Shown here piece by piece: positions 15,974 through 24,136 of a DNA stretch of 33,844 bases. The notes under the pieces are model-generated. The model searched no databases and was not told the origin of the DNA. It saw nothing but the letters and a program-made list of their open reading frames with translations. Location: NCBI GenBank assembly GCA_018821535.1, contig JAHJLV010000038.1:1-33844 (forward strand). The letters are read 5' to 3'. Position 1 is the stretch's first letter, and each line of letters starts with the position of its first letter. Source of the stretch: Pseudomonadota bacterium. Lineage in GTDB: Bacteria > Desulfobacterota > Desulfobacteria > Desulfobacterales > Desulfobacteraceae. Made by a program: the position numbers and the translations under genes.

Positions 15974-17116
15974 TTATATTTTTAAGCCAGTGGGGGGACA
16001 GACATAAATTCCTTTTTTAATTTCATAGGGTTCATCAACAGGAGCAATGACCCATGCTGATTCAGGTTTTATTGAATCAATCAGCTCATAAAATCCCCGG
16101 GAAGGTTTTGGCGCCTTTGAAAGTTTACATTCAAAAAAATGCCGTTCTCCTGCCCTTTCCAATATAAGATCTATTTCTGCACCATTGGAGGTTCTCACAA
16201 AGGATGGTTTCCAGCGATCATATTCCGTAATAATATTTTCAATGACAAAACCCTCCCAGGATGCACCAGCTGCCGGGTTGGCCAACAAAGAATCATAGGC
16301 TTCAATATCAAGCAACGCATGAAGAATTCCGCTATCGCGCAAATAAATTTTCGGAGATTTAATCAGTCTTTTCTTTAAGTTTGTTTCTGCTGGAGGCAGC
16401 AAACGAATCATATAGGTCTGCTCCAGAATGGCCAGGTATTTTTTTAATGTCGGGATTGATATATCTGCTGCTGCCGCCAGTTTTTGATAATTTGCAGTTT
16501 GACCGTGGTAATGGGCCAAAAGCAGCCATAAACGTTCAATTATCGGGACCGGAATGTTAAAGCCGAGATTAGGAATATCCCGTTCCATGAATGTTCGAAT
16601 AAAATCAAGACGCCAATCAAAACTATCCATATTATTTTTGGCCAGAATACTTTCAGGAAATCCGCCCCGAAGCCAGATATCTGACCATATTGAGATGTTG
16701 GCAACTTCATTAATTGTAAACGGAGTTAGATCAATATAGGCGATTCGGCCGGCAAGGGACTCAGTTGATTGTTTTATAAGATCGCGGGAAGCTGAACCCA
16801 AAATTAAAAATCTACCAGGTCTTCTATCTTTATCTATTTCTGAACGGAGGATAGAAAAAAATTCAGGAAGGAGTTGAATCTCGTCAAGGCAAATAACCTT
16901 ATCTCTATAGTGATCAAAAAAAAGTTCCGGTTCTGACAGTTTATTTCGATCAACCCGGCCCTGTAAATCAAGATAAACTGAAGGGATATCTTTGAGGAGC
17001 ATTTTGGCAGTTGTTGATTTCCCGGACTGTCTGGGGCCAAGGATGGCCACCGCTGGAGAGCGGGAAAGTGCATTGTGCAATTCTTTCTCTATTTTTCTTT
17101 GTATATAATCATGCAT
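15974..17116 (-). CDS. DUF4143-type AAA+ ATPase
   Basis: 380 residues. Walker A GPRQSGKST (27-35), Walker B VICLDEIQLLPEFF (about 73-86), sensor GSASRDL, and the LTPFTINEV segment typify the AAA_14/DUF4143 family (COG1373). A winged-helix-like stretch (YQKLAAAADISIPTLKKYL) and the DUF4143 nuclease-like C-terminus (SNGAEIDLILE, FFECKLSKAPKP) follow; the E-ID-E-x-K pattern resembles a PD-(D/E)xK fold. AAGGA seven bases before ATG 17116 supports the start. The family is widespread, often near mobile or TA genes, and its job is not established. Single gene, divergent from the Phd/ParE pair. Confidence 0.88.
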   Translation of the reverse strand: MHDYIQRKIEKELHNALSRSPAVAILGPRQSGKSTTAKMLLKDIPSVYLDLQGRVDRNKLSEPELFFDHYRDKVICLDEIQLLPEFFSILRSEIDKDRRPGRFLILGSASRDLIKQSTESLAGRIAYIDLTPFTINEVANISIWSDIWLRGGFPESILAKNNMDSFDWRLDFIRTFMERDIPNLGFNIPVPIIERLWLLLAHYHGQTANYQKLAAAADISIPTLKKYLAILEQTYMIRLLPPAETNLKKRLIKSPKIYLRDSGILHALLDIEAYDSLLANPAAGASWEGFVIENIITEYDRWKPSFVRTSNGAEIDLILERAGERHFFECKLSKAPKPSRGFYELIDSIKPESAWVIAPVDEPYEIKKGIYVCPPTGLKI

Positions 17117-17322
17117 ATCAAGAATCCTTATTAATAATTTACATTGATATTACAATTATTTATATAAAATGTCAAACAATTCAAATGAAGACGGACAAAA
17201 CGCTTATTTGGGATGTTGGACAAACCGGAGATTGAACCTTTTTTTGGCTTCTTAAAGTCACAGATCCTAAACATTAGGGGTATGGAGGATTTAATTTTAG
17301 CAGCCGGTTTCATGGCTTTATC

Positions 17323-17354
17323 TTGACATAGATCTTAATATGGTCTAAATTAAG
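17323..17354 (+). promoter_or_regulatory. Promoter and operator of the Phd/ParE pair
   Basis: TTGACA (17323-17328), 17-base spacer, TAAATT (17346-17351). The inverted repeat CTTAAT (17334-17339) / ATTAAG (17349-17354) covers the -10 element and is well placed for repression by the antitoxin. Confidence 0.65.
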
Positions 17355-17378
17355 GTCAAATTAATTATGGAGAACAAC

Positions 17379-17660
17379 ATGAAACTCAGTGAATCTGTCA
17401 AGCCCATCAGCTATTTTAAAGCACACGCTTCGGAAATCGTCCGACAAATCGTTAATAGCCGGCAGCCCATGATTATCACCCAAAATGGGGAAGCCAAAGC
17501 GATTCTTCAGGATCTTGTCCAGTATGAACAGACCCAGGAAAGCCTCGCCATGTTGAAAATGCTAGCCCAAAGCCAAAATAGCCTTAGAAAGGGAGATTAC
17601 AGGCCTGTTACCGATGTTTTCAGCGACTTGAAAAAAACTCTGGGAAACCAATCTGAATGA
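17379..17660 (+). CDS. Phd/YefM-family antitoxin
   Basis: 93 residues: MKLSESVKPISYFKAHASEI at the N-terminus, RQPMIITQNGEAKAILQDL as the Phd core, and an amphipathic C-terminal half. The ATG at 17379 is preferred over 17367, because GGAG (17369-17372) then lies six bases upstream. It overlaps the ParE-type toxin by ATGA, so the two are co-translated. Expected to bind the inverted repeat over its own promoter. Confidence 0.88.
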   Translation: MKLSESVKPISYFKAHASEIVRQIVNSRQPMIITQNGEAKAILQDLVQYEQTQESLAMLKMLAQSQNSLRKGDYRPVTDVFSDLKKTLGNQSE

Positions 17661-17980
17661 AATACAATGCTTATGTCATTTCTGATGCGGAAAAAGATCT
17701 TTTTGAAATTTATGATTATATAAAAAAATCCGGATACCCGCAAAACGCAGGAAAAATTTTTTCAGAAATTGAAACAGCTTGCCAAAATCTGTCATTTAGC
17801 CCGGAAAAAGGTCACTATCCTCCAGAGCTACAACGAATTGACGTACATGAATATCGCGAAATTCATGTGAAAGTCTACCGCATTATCTACCAGATCATCG
17901 AATCAGATGTTTTTATCCATTGTATCCTTGACGGCAGGCGGAATATCCCGGAAATACTTCAGCAACGAAATTTGAGATAA
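17657..17980 (+). CDS. ParE-family toxin
   Basis: 107 residues with the ParE pattern: VISDAEKDLFEIYDYIKKSG, a PQNAGKIFSEIETACQNL helix, PEKGHYPPEL, VHEYREIHVKVYRIIYQI and a terminal ILDGRRNIPEIL. It would poison gyrase or a related target unless bound by the Phd partner. Intact, with a start overlapping the antitoxin stop. Confidence 0.88.
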   Translation: MKYNAYVISDAEKDLFEIYDYIKKSGYPQNAGKIFSEIETACQNLSFSPEKGHYPPELQRIDVHEYREIHVKVYRIIYQIIESDVFIHCILDGRRNIPEILQQRNLR

Positions 17981-18025
17981 GAGACGTCGATGGACAGAGT
18001 CAGAAAAGTATCCTTGGTGTAAATC

Positions 18026-18071
18026 CAACAATCAACACGCACCGGATTTCACCGGTGCGTGTTGATTGTTG
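18026..18071. repeat. Long perfect palindrome, full copy of the CACCGG-RTTTCA-CCGGTG repeat
   Basis: Two perfectly complementary 20-base arms (18026-18045 and 18052-18071) flank the loop ATTTCA (18046-18051). The inner CACCGG...CCGGTG and loop match the copies at 285-299 and 1825-1855. It lies 45 bases after the ParE-type toxin and just upstream of the hipBA operators. A following TTTTATCA gives a short T-run, so it may double as a terminator. It resembles the palindromes behind which class C group II introns insert, but is unoccupied. Confidence 0.85.
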
Positions 18072-18090
18072 ATTTTATCAAAAAGAATAA

Positions 18091-18114
18091 AAAAGTCCCT
18101 GATCGAGAACTTTT
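18091..18114 (+). promoter_or_regulatory. hipBA operator 1
   Basis: A 24-base site AAAAGT...CTGATC...ACTTTT with inverted ends (18091-18096 and 18109-18114). A second site with the same layout begins exactly 50 bases on. HipB-type repressors bind paired palindromes, so autoregulation is likely. The promoter should lie between or over the sites. Confidence 0.65.
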
Positions 18115-18140
18115 AATTGCATTTCGCTTTAAAAGCTGTT

Positions 18141-18164
18141 AAAAGTATCTGATCAGAAACTTTT
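18141..18164 (+). promoter_or_regulatory. hipBA operator 2
   Basis: Second AAAAGT...CTGATC...ACTTTT site, 50 bases (about five helical turns) from the first and 15 bases before the hipB start. The core GATC is shared. Same-face spacing would allow cooperative binding or looping. Confidence 0.65.
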
Positions 18165-18178
18165 ACACGAGGGGCAAT

Positions 18179-18409
18179 TTGAAACCTTCAATAAAAATCA
18201 ATAACCCTGAAGAATTAGGACAACATCTCCTTGAAGAGCGTAAACGCCTCAAACTGACTCAAAAAGAAATTTCTGAGTTTAGTGATGTCGGCAGAAAATT
18301 TATTATAGAGATTGAAAAAGGTAAAGTAACGGCTCAGCTTGGAAAAGTATTTGAATTGCTGAACAGCCTTGGTCTTGAACTCCATCTCATTAAACGCGGA
18401 GATAGCTGA
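18179..18409 (+). CDS. hipB: HipB-like XRE antitoxin/repressor
   Basis: 76 residues: a Cro/CI-type helix-turn-helix with LGQHLLEERKRLKLTQKEIS, EFSDVGRKFIIEIEKGK and a short C-terminal LGLELHLIKRG tail, matching HipB length and layout. TTG at 18179 has GAGGGG (18169-18174) four bases upstream. The hipA-like gene starts two bases after its stop. It should repress the operon at the two sites upstream and neutralise the kinase. Confidence 0.88.
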   Translation: MKPSIKINNPEELGQHLLEERKRLKLTQKEISEFSDVGRKFIIEIEKGKVTAQLGKVFELLNSLGLELHLIKRGDS

Positions 18410-18411
18410 TC

Positions 18412-19671
18412 TTGGAGACCTTGAATGTTTTTTTTGAACAAGCCAGAGTCGGTTCCTTAAGTATTAATGACAGGAGACAATTTTCATTTCAATATTCTAA
18501 GGAATGGTTGGCATCACCTGATGCTTTTCAAATATCTATTTCTTTGCCACTGCAGGAAGATTTTATCTCGCATCCAAAAGTAAAATCATTTTTTTCCAAT
18601 CTATTACCTGAGTCTGCCGTTAGAATATTAATAGCCAAACAACTCGGGATTTCAGATAAAAATGATTTTATGCTTCTCAAACGTATTGGGGGAGACTGCG
18701 CCGGAGCAATAACGATTCTACCCGAAGCAGAAATACCTGAATCACCGGATCAATACACATATCGTTTTTTATCAGACGAGCAACTGGCAGATTTGATAAA
18801 GGACATTCCCAGACGTCCTTTACTTGCAGGCCAGGAAGGTATTCGAATATCGCTTGCAGGGGCACAGGAAAAGATGACACTTTTCTACAAAGACCCTTCG
18901 TTTTATATCCCGGAAAATGGTGCGCCAAGTAACTATATTTTAAAACCGGATATGGCACATTTTCAGTTTTCCATTGAAAATGAATGCTTTTGTATGATGC
19001 TTGCCAATGCCGTTGGTCTGGCTGTTCCGCCTGTTATGATTGAGCGAAAAGAAGATCAAAAGGTTCTGTTAATTAAAAGGTATGATAGAATATTGGATAA
19101 TGATATTCTCAAGCGTCTTCACCAGGAAGATTTTTGTCAGGCCATGGGGCTTTCACATGAACTGAAATATCAAGCTGATGGTGGTCCTGGTCTGAAAGCA
19201 TGCTTTGATCTTGTTCGAATATATTCTGCCAATCCGATTAAAGATCTTCAGCAGCTGATGCAATGGGTGTTTTTTAATTACCTGATCGGGAATATGGATG
19301 GGCATGCAAAAAACCTGTCTTTTATATATCAGGCCAAACAGATTCGATTGGCGCCTTTTTATGACATGTTGTGTACAGACATATATGATAACCTGTCACA
19401 AAAACTTGCCATGGAAATAGGTGGGGAGAACAGATCCGAATGGATAATGGAAATACACTGGAAAAGATTTGCAGAGGAGATAAAAGTAAGTCATCCAATT
19501 CTCAAGAAAAGATTATTGGATTTTTGTCTTGAAATGACCCTTAAAACTGACAGTACCTACGCGGATTTTATAAACAGATATCAACCGAACAGCCTGTTAG
19601 AGGATATCATAGCTGCGATAAAAAAAAGATCGAGTAGAACGCTTAAACAATTCAATTCAACACAAAAATGA
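18412..19671 (+). CDS. hipA: HipA-family serine/threonine kinase toxin
   Basis: 419 residues, close to E. coli HipA. Visible features: N-terminal couple-hipA domain (LNVFFEQARVGSLSINDRRQ), the phosphate-binding LAGAQEKM loop (AGAQEK about 149-154), catalytic GNMDGHAKN (Asp296) and the metal-binding LAPFYDMLCTD motif. HipA phosphorylates glutamyl-tRNA synthetase or other tRNA synthetases and induces persistence. Start TTG 18412 has GGAG (18398-18401) ten bases before it. All key residues appear intact. Confidence 0.93.
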   Translation: METLNVFFEQARVGSLSINDRRQFSFQYSKEWLASPDAFQISISLPLQEDFISHPKVKSFFSNLLPESAVRILIAKQLGISDKNDFMLLKRIGGDCAGAITILPEAEIPESPDQYTYRFLSDEQLADLIKDIPRRPLLAGQEGIRISLAGAQEKMTLFYKDPSFYIPENGAPSNYILKPDMAHFQFSIENECFCMMLANAVGLAVPPVMIERKEDQKVLLIKRYDRILDNDILKRLHQEDFCQAMGLSHELKYQADGGPGLKACFDLVRIYSANPIKDLQQLMQWVFFNYLIGNMDGHAKNLSFIYQAKQIRLAPFYDMLCTDIYDNLSQKLAMEIGGENRSEWIMEIHWKRFAEEIKVSHPILKKRLLDFCLEMTLKTDSTYADFINRYQPNSLLEDIIAAIKKRSSRTLKQFNSTQK

Positions 19672-19698
19672 ACCAGGTGTGACCGGTTCATTTTTGTG
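19661..19698. terminator. Bidirectional terminator between hipA and the glycosyltransferase operon
   Basis: Perfect 14-bp arms CACAAAAATGAACC (19661-19674) and GGTTCATTTTTGTG (19685-19698) around a 10-base loop, with a T5 run within the stem on either strand. It overlaps the last codons of hipA and lies 11 bases past the end of the converging glycosyltransferase gene, the right place to stop both. Confidence 0.75.
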
Positions 19699-19708
19699 GT
19701 TAAACGGA

Positions 19709-20896
19709 TCAAATGACTTTGATCAACCTGTCAACATTTGAGAAAACCCTGGCCCAGGTGTATTTCTCCTTTGCCATGCTTCTTGAATTGTCTCGAAGTG
19801 CCTGCCACAGGATTTTGTCTTTTAACAGGACATGAATATCTTCAGCCATTGTAAGCGGATCTTCCGAGATCGCCGCATGAACCCTGTCTTTCAGAGCCAG
19901 TCCTTCAGTTCCGGTCGGCGTTGTGACAATTGGAATACCTCGGTACATGGCGTTGATAATTTTAACTTTTATACCGCCCCCAAATCTCAACGGTGCGACA
20001 AAAATTCTGCACCTGTCATAATAGGGCGTCAAATCCGCCACAAATCCGGTCAGGATAATATCTTTTGTGCACTTCACAAGTTCCTGCAGTGTGTTACCCG
20101 GGCTTTCACCCACGATGTAAAAACGCAGCTGCCTGTTCTGCGCCTTAAGCCGGTTCCAGGCATGTTTTATAAACCAGATAAGGCCGTCTGCGTTCGGCTC
20201 CCAGCTTAACGTTCCCACATAGAGCAGCGCTTCTTCTGTCTGGTCGAAATCCATACCGGGCAGGTCAAGCAGACTTTCATCACCCAAATGAAATGTCTCA
20301 TGAATTTTTTTTTGTCTGATCCCGAGTTTTATCAGGTCCAGCTTGTCATTGGGGGCGGCAAGGAGGCAGGTCGCTCTGTCACCAGCTGCTTTTTCATAGT
20401 GCTTTATCCTTTTGGATTCCAGAAGAATCCCCAGTTTTTTTACCGGATTTCGTTCAAGACGAAAAAGCCTTTCCCAGATCATGTATTCTGCATTATGCGT
20501 GTGCAGGATGATGCGACCGGAAAAAACTTCTGGTATATACTGAGCCATGATGAGTGAATCTAAAAATATAATGTCATAATCGGAACAGGTATTTTCTACA
20601 TGTTTTTTAAAAGTTCCGGAATAATTCCTGTATAGAGAAAGCGGGATATTTTTGAGGTAGCTTTTCAACAGGTTTTTAAGAGTCCTGGGCCTGTGAAGGA
20701 TTTCTCCATAAAAATCCGTTGTCCTGATTTTTGACAAGAGCATGGCTTTTCGCCGGGCAAAATTGTCCTGAAAGAACACAAAAATGGCCAGACTATAATT
20801 CCCCGACAGGTGTTCGACCAGTTTCCATCGTTTGATGGCTCCGCCGCTAACCGGTGGATACTGCAGTTGATGTGTAAGGAAAAGAATTTTTTTCAA
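19709..20896 (-). CDS. GT4-family glycosyltransferase
   Basis: 395 residues, GT-B fold. N-terminal acceptor domain opens with KILFLTHQLQYPPVSGGAIKR; the donor domain shows LLYVGTLSWEPNADGLIWF, LTGFVADLTPYYD, and PLRFGGGIKVKIINAMYRGIPIVTT, the last being the nucleotide-sugar loop. The usual GT4 EX7E appears as a variant. Third gene of the minus-strand operon; its TTG start overlaps the ABC transporter stop (TTGA). It probably adds a sugar to the same glycan as its neighbours; donor and linkage cannot be read from sequence. Confidence 0.85.
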   Translation of the reverse strand: MKKILFLTHQLQYPPVSGGAIKRWKLVEHLSGNYSLAIFVFFQDNFARRKAMLLSKIRTTDFYGEILHRPRTLKNLLKSYLKNIPLSLYRNYSGTFKKHVENTCSDYDIIFLDSLIMAQYIPEVFSGRIILHTHNAEYMIWERLFRLERNPVKKLGILLESKRIKHYEKAAGDRATCLLAAPNDKLDLIKLGIRQKKIHETFHLGDESLLDLPGMDFDQTEEALLYVGTLSWEPNADGLIWFIKHAWNRLKAQNRQLRFYIVGESPGNTLQELVKCTKDIILTGFVADLTPYYDRCRIFVAPLRFGGGIKVKIINAMYRGIPIVTTPTGTEGLALKDRVHAAISEDPLTMAEDIHVLLKDKILWQALRDNSRSMAKEKYTWARVFSNVDRLIKVI

Positions 20897-22686
20897 GGGG
20901 AAACAAACCTTTTAAGTTCGGGTTTTTCATTCAGCAGCTCCTGCGGCGTACCGCAGGTTTTTATTCGGCCATTTTGGAGCAGCACAATCCGGTCGCAATA
21001 TTTCAGTGTGCCTATGCGGTGTGCAACAATTATCATTGTCTTTTTACCGTGAAGTGCATTTATGGCCTGCGCAAGCTCCTGTTCGGTCTGTTCGTCCAGA
21101 GCGGATGTTGCCTCATCAAATATAAGAAGCTCCGGTTCATGATAAAGGGCACGGGCAATTGCAACACGCTGCTTTTCCCCACCTGACAGATTCAGGCCCC
21201 TTTCACCGATTTTCGTTTCCAGGCCTTCCGGCAGGCTGGATAAAAAATAGTCCAGCTGAGCCATGTGGATAACATCGGTCACTTTTTTGCGGTCAATTTC
21301 AGCAACATTAATGCCAAAAGCGATATTCTGCAGCAGGGTGTCATCAGTCAGATAGATCTCCTGGGGGACAAACCCTATTTTCCGGCGCCAGGAAGCCAAA
21401 CTTCCCTGGATATCTATATCATCCACCAAAATCCGGCCGATCGAAGGCCTTAAAAGTCCCAGTATGAGATCAATGATGGTACTTTTGCCACTCCCGGTTG
21501 TCCCCATGATGCCGATGGATTCTCCCCGGTGAATGGTCATGTTCACTTCGTTTAAAACGGTTCCCCGTTTCCCTTCATAAGCAAAGGAAACCCGGTCCAA
21601 TACCAGTCTTTTTTTAAAGTTCAGCTCAACTTGTGTATCCTGCGTTTTCGAGAGTTCTGATTCATATTTCCCCAAAAGCTCCATATCCGCTGCCAGGAGA
21701 TCCACTTCGACCGCACTGTAACGGATGAGATTTATATACATGGATAGCCTGTTAAACGAAGGGATGGCCCTGAACCCGGCATAGCTGAAAAGTCCCAGGA
21801 GCGGCAATACCTCCTGAAGGCCGCCGGTCTTGTCCATTGTGAAAAAGATAATGATGAGAGGGACGCAGACGAAAACGGTTTCCACGATAAGCCGGGGGCT
21901 GTGGTGCAGTGTGACATACAATCGTCTCTGCCGGGAAAGAGCGTTCTGGATAACGGAAAAGATATCATGCCAGAACGACTCCCGGCCCATGACCTTTATT
22001 TCTTTTAACGCACCAAAGGCCTGTTGCATGGTCTGGAGGGCATTTTGCCGCATGCGTTGCTCCTGGGCACCCAGTTTGGAGAACAAGCGGTGCAGCACCA
22101 CAAGCAGAGCGCCCAGCAGGAAGGCAAGCAGAGAAATGGAAACCAGCGTCATCATGGGAGAAACAATAACCAGCACTGCAATAATTCCACAAAGGACAAG
22201 TATTTCCGATATGCCTGCGACCACTGACTCCAGTACCAGATGCACCGTTGCTTCCATGCCCTGGGATGTCCTGTCAATGAGGGCTGCAGAATTCCGGTGA
22301 AAATGAAAGGAGAACGGCGCGTTAAGATAACGCTGAAACAGCCTGGTGGAAAGAAGCGCAATGGTTTTATTCGTGACTCTGCTTCTTAAATAACAGGCGG
22401 CCAACAGGAAAAAATTTTTCAAAACATAATATATGCAAACCATTAGGACGAAGCTGAATATGATTTTTTTTTCATCCGGCAGAGACAATGCCGTGTAAAG
22501 CCTCGAAATCACCGGGATATCGAAAACTTCTGCCGGATGAATCATGACTCTGAGCAGAGAATAAACCGCTGCCGCTCCAAGCCCCTCGGCAACAGCCTCT
22601 GTCACGGAAAGCGGTATGAGGCCCGCCCAGTAACGGCGCATGGGCAAGGGAATGAGCAAAAATGCAGATTTGATTTGTTTAAACAC
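20893..22686 (-). CDS. ABC exporter, MsbA/PglK-like lipid-linked glycan flippase candidate
   Basis: 597 residues, half-transporter with a membrane domain (six predicted hydrophobic helices within about 15-320) followed by an ATPase: Walker A GTTGSGKS (395-402), LSGGEKQR (from 500), LLIFDEATSALDEQ and an AHR switch histidine. GTG at 22686 is preferred to ATG 22701 because GGAGGG lies seven bases before it; it overlaps the stop of the ALG2-like gene. Family members flip lipid A core, polyprenyl-linked glycans (PglK in Campylobacter N-glycosylation) or lipids. Position between glycosyltransferase genes supports a glycan substrate; this is inference. Confidence 0.85.
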   Translation of the reverse strand: MFKQIKSAFLLIPLPMRRYWAGLIPLSVTEAVAEGLGAAAVYSLLRVMIHPAEVFDIPVISRLYTALSLPDEKKIIFSFVLMVCIYYVLKNFFLLAACYLRSRVTNKTIALLSTRLFQRYLNAPFSFHFHRNSAALIDRTSQGMEATVHLVLESVVAGISEILVLCGIIAVLVIVSPMMTLVSISLLAFLLGALLVVLHRLFSKLGAQEQRMRQNALQTMQQAFGALKEIKVMGRESFWHDIFSVIQNALSRQRRLYVTLHHSPRLIVETVFVCVPLIIIFFTMDKTGGLQEVLPLLGLFSYAGFRAIPSFNRLSMYINLIRYSAVEVDLLAADMELLGKYESELSKTQDTQVELNFKKRLVLDRVSFAYEGKRGTVLNEVNMTIHRGESIGIMGTTGSGKSTIIDLILGLLRPSIGRILVDDIDIQGSLASWRRKIGFVPQEIYLTDDTLLQNIAFGINVAEIDRKKVTDVIHMAQLDYFLSSLPEGLETKIGERGLNLSGGEKQRVAIARALYHEPELLIFDEATSALDEQTEQELAQAINALHGKKTMIIVAHRIGTLKYCDRIVLLQNGRIKTCGTPQELLNEKPELKRFVSP

Positions 22687-23911
22687 GGCCGGTCCCTCCA
22701 TTTACCAGCGATGATATAATATTTTCAAGGTGTTCGCCAAACACTGGCATGGAGAATAATTTCACAGCCCTTTTTTGTGCTGCCGTTCCCATATCTGCTG
22801 CTTTGACCGGATCCTCAACGATGTCTTTCATGGCCCGGGCAAAGGCGCTGGGTGTCGGGTCGCACAGGAAACCTGTTTTACCGTTCAGGATCGTTTCCAC
22901 AGGCCCCCCCCGATTAACCGCTACAACCGGCTTGCCTGACGCCATAGCTTCGATAATCCCGATGCCGAAATGTTCGTTGGTACTCGTGTAGATCATGCCG
23001 TCACATCCTTTCAACAGCCTGATACGCTCATTATCCGGAATGGATGAAAAAAATACCACCTGATCCTGCAGATTTAATTGTTGTGCATACGCCTGCAGAT
23101 AATTCAGGGTATGTCTCTGTTCGGGAAGACGCTCATCACAGGCACCCGCCATGATAAGCCGCAGTCTTTGGAATGTCTTATTTGAAAGCATCCCCCGAAG
23201 AGCCGCCATTGCTTCCAGTGCCAGAGACAGATTTTTCCCGGGATCGTAGCGGTTGATGGAGAGAAAATTGAAGCAGCCTGGGTCAGTTAATGCAGAGAAC
23301 GTTAACGGGTTGTCCTCCGGGGTCAGGAATTGCGGAATATCAATGCCGGGATAAAGGACCTCGGGCTGTCCGCCTGAGAAATGGGGAAACGAGCGCTGAA
23401 ATGTTTCAGCAGTAAATACGCTGTTTACCAGGATGCGGTGTGCAAAACGCATCCCAAATGTCTCCAGTCCGTTTATGGGTATCCTGTAAATCCTGTACAA
23501 CCCGTTTTTTTGAGGCGCGAGAAGAAAATCAGGGTAATGACAGTAAAACAGGATCCTTGCTTTGGACACAAGGCGGAAAAGGGGAATAACATGCGGTACC
23601 AGATCACAGAAAATAACGTCATAGGGACGGGAGGCCCGTTTCATGGCCAGCGTCATCAAAATCATCCTGGCGATAGCACAGGGGACACGAAAGCGACCGG
23701 CCAGACTGTGCGGGACAAAATTTCCCGCAATTTCTATTTTCAGCATGCTGTTTCGTGTTTTTTCAAGACAATGGGAAAGATCATATCGGCTGGTAAAAAT
23801 TGTCACCTCATGACCTTTATTCATAAGCTCAACGACCGCATCGACCACTAAACGTTCGGCACCTCCAATGCCGAGATCCGGGTGTAAAAATGCAATCCTG
23901 AGGCTTTTCAT
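22679..23911 (-). CDS. ALG2-like GT4 mannosyltransferase
   Basis: 410 residues with close, family-specific resemblance to eukaryotic ALG2, which adds alpha-1,3 and alpha-1,6 mannose to dolichol-PP-GlcNAc2Man. It shows FLHPDLGIGGAERLVVDA (ALG2: FLHPDLGVGGAERLVLDA), SRYDLSHCLEKTR, VIFCDLVPHVIPLFRL, ILFYCHYPDFLL, LYRIPINGLE, ILVNSVFTAETF, FLSINRYDPGKNLSLALEA and the EX7E motif NEHFGIGIIEAMASG (E313, E321). No transmembrane helix is obvious at the N-terminus. ATG 23911 gives the expected N-terminus; an upstream TTG at 23956 is unlikely. First gene of the operon with the ABC exporter and GT4. The substrate in this bacterium is unknown. Confidence 0.88.
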   Translation of the reverse strand: MKSLRIAFLHPDLGIGGAERLVVDAVVELMNKGHEVTIFTSRYDLSHCLEKTRNSMLKIEIAGNFVPHSLAGRFRVPCAIARMILMTLAMKRASRPYDVIFCDLVPHVIPLFRLVSKARILFYCHYPDFLLAPQKNGLYRIYRIPINGLETFGMRFAHRILVNSVFTAETFQRSFPHFSGGQPEVLYPGIDIPQFLTPEDNPLTFSALTDPGCFNFLSINRYDPGKNLSLALEAMAALRGMLSNKTFQRLRLIMAGACDERLPEQRHTLNYLQAYAQQLNLQDQVVFFSSIPDNERIRLLKGCDGMIYTSTNEHFGIGIIEAMASGKPVVAVNRGGPVETILNGKTGFLCDPTPSAFARAMKDIVEDPVKAADMGTAAQKRAVKLFSMPVFGEHLENIISSLVNGGTGRV

Positions 23912-23989
23912 TTTTGTTTTATCTCTGACGGGTAGACACTGCTTTTTATTAAACAAAGTATCAAAACATCTTTAAGTCTAAAATGCGAC

Positions 23990-24021
23990 CCTCAGCATGA
24001 TACTGCCATAGCATGCTGAGG
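23990..24021. promoter_or_regulatory. Inverted repeat in the ALG2-like/ALG11-like divergent promoter region
   Basis: CCTCAGCATG (23990-23999) and CATGCTGAGG (24012-24021) form perfect 10-bp arms with a 12-base spacer, midway between the two divergent glycosyltransferase genes. Suitable as an operator coordinating both, or as a hairpin in either leader. No T-run. Confidence 0.5.
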
Positions 24022-24136
24022 CAATATCAGGTTGAAAGTCGCTGAGTCAAGAAAAAAAACTTGTAAAACTGTCGTTGCTTTGTTTACCATTACATTTTTT
24101 CAATCTGGAATGCTGCCGGACACAAAAAGGAAATAA

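Noticed and set aside
17131..17313. Minus-strand 60-codon ORF between the DUF4143 ATPase and Phd antitoxin
   Set aside because: No ribosome site, low complexity Asn/Ile composition, and the ATPase promoter must lie here.
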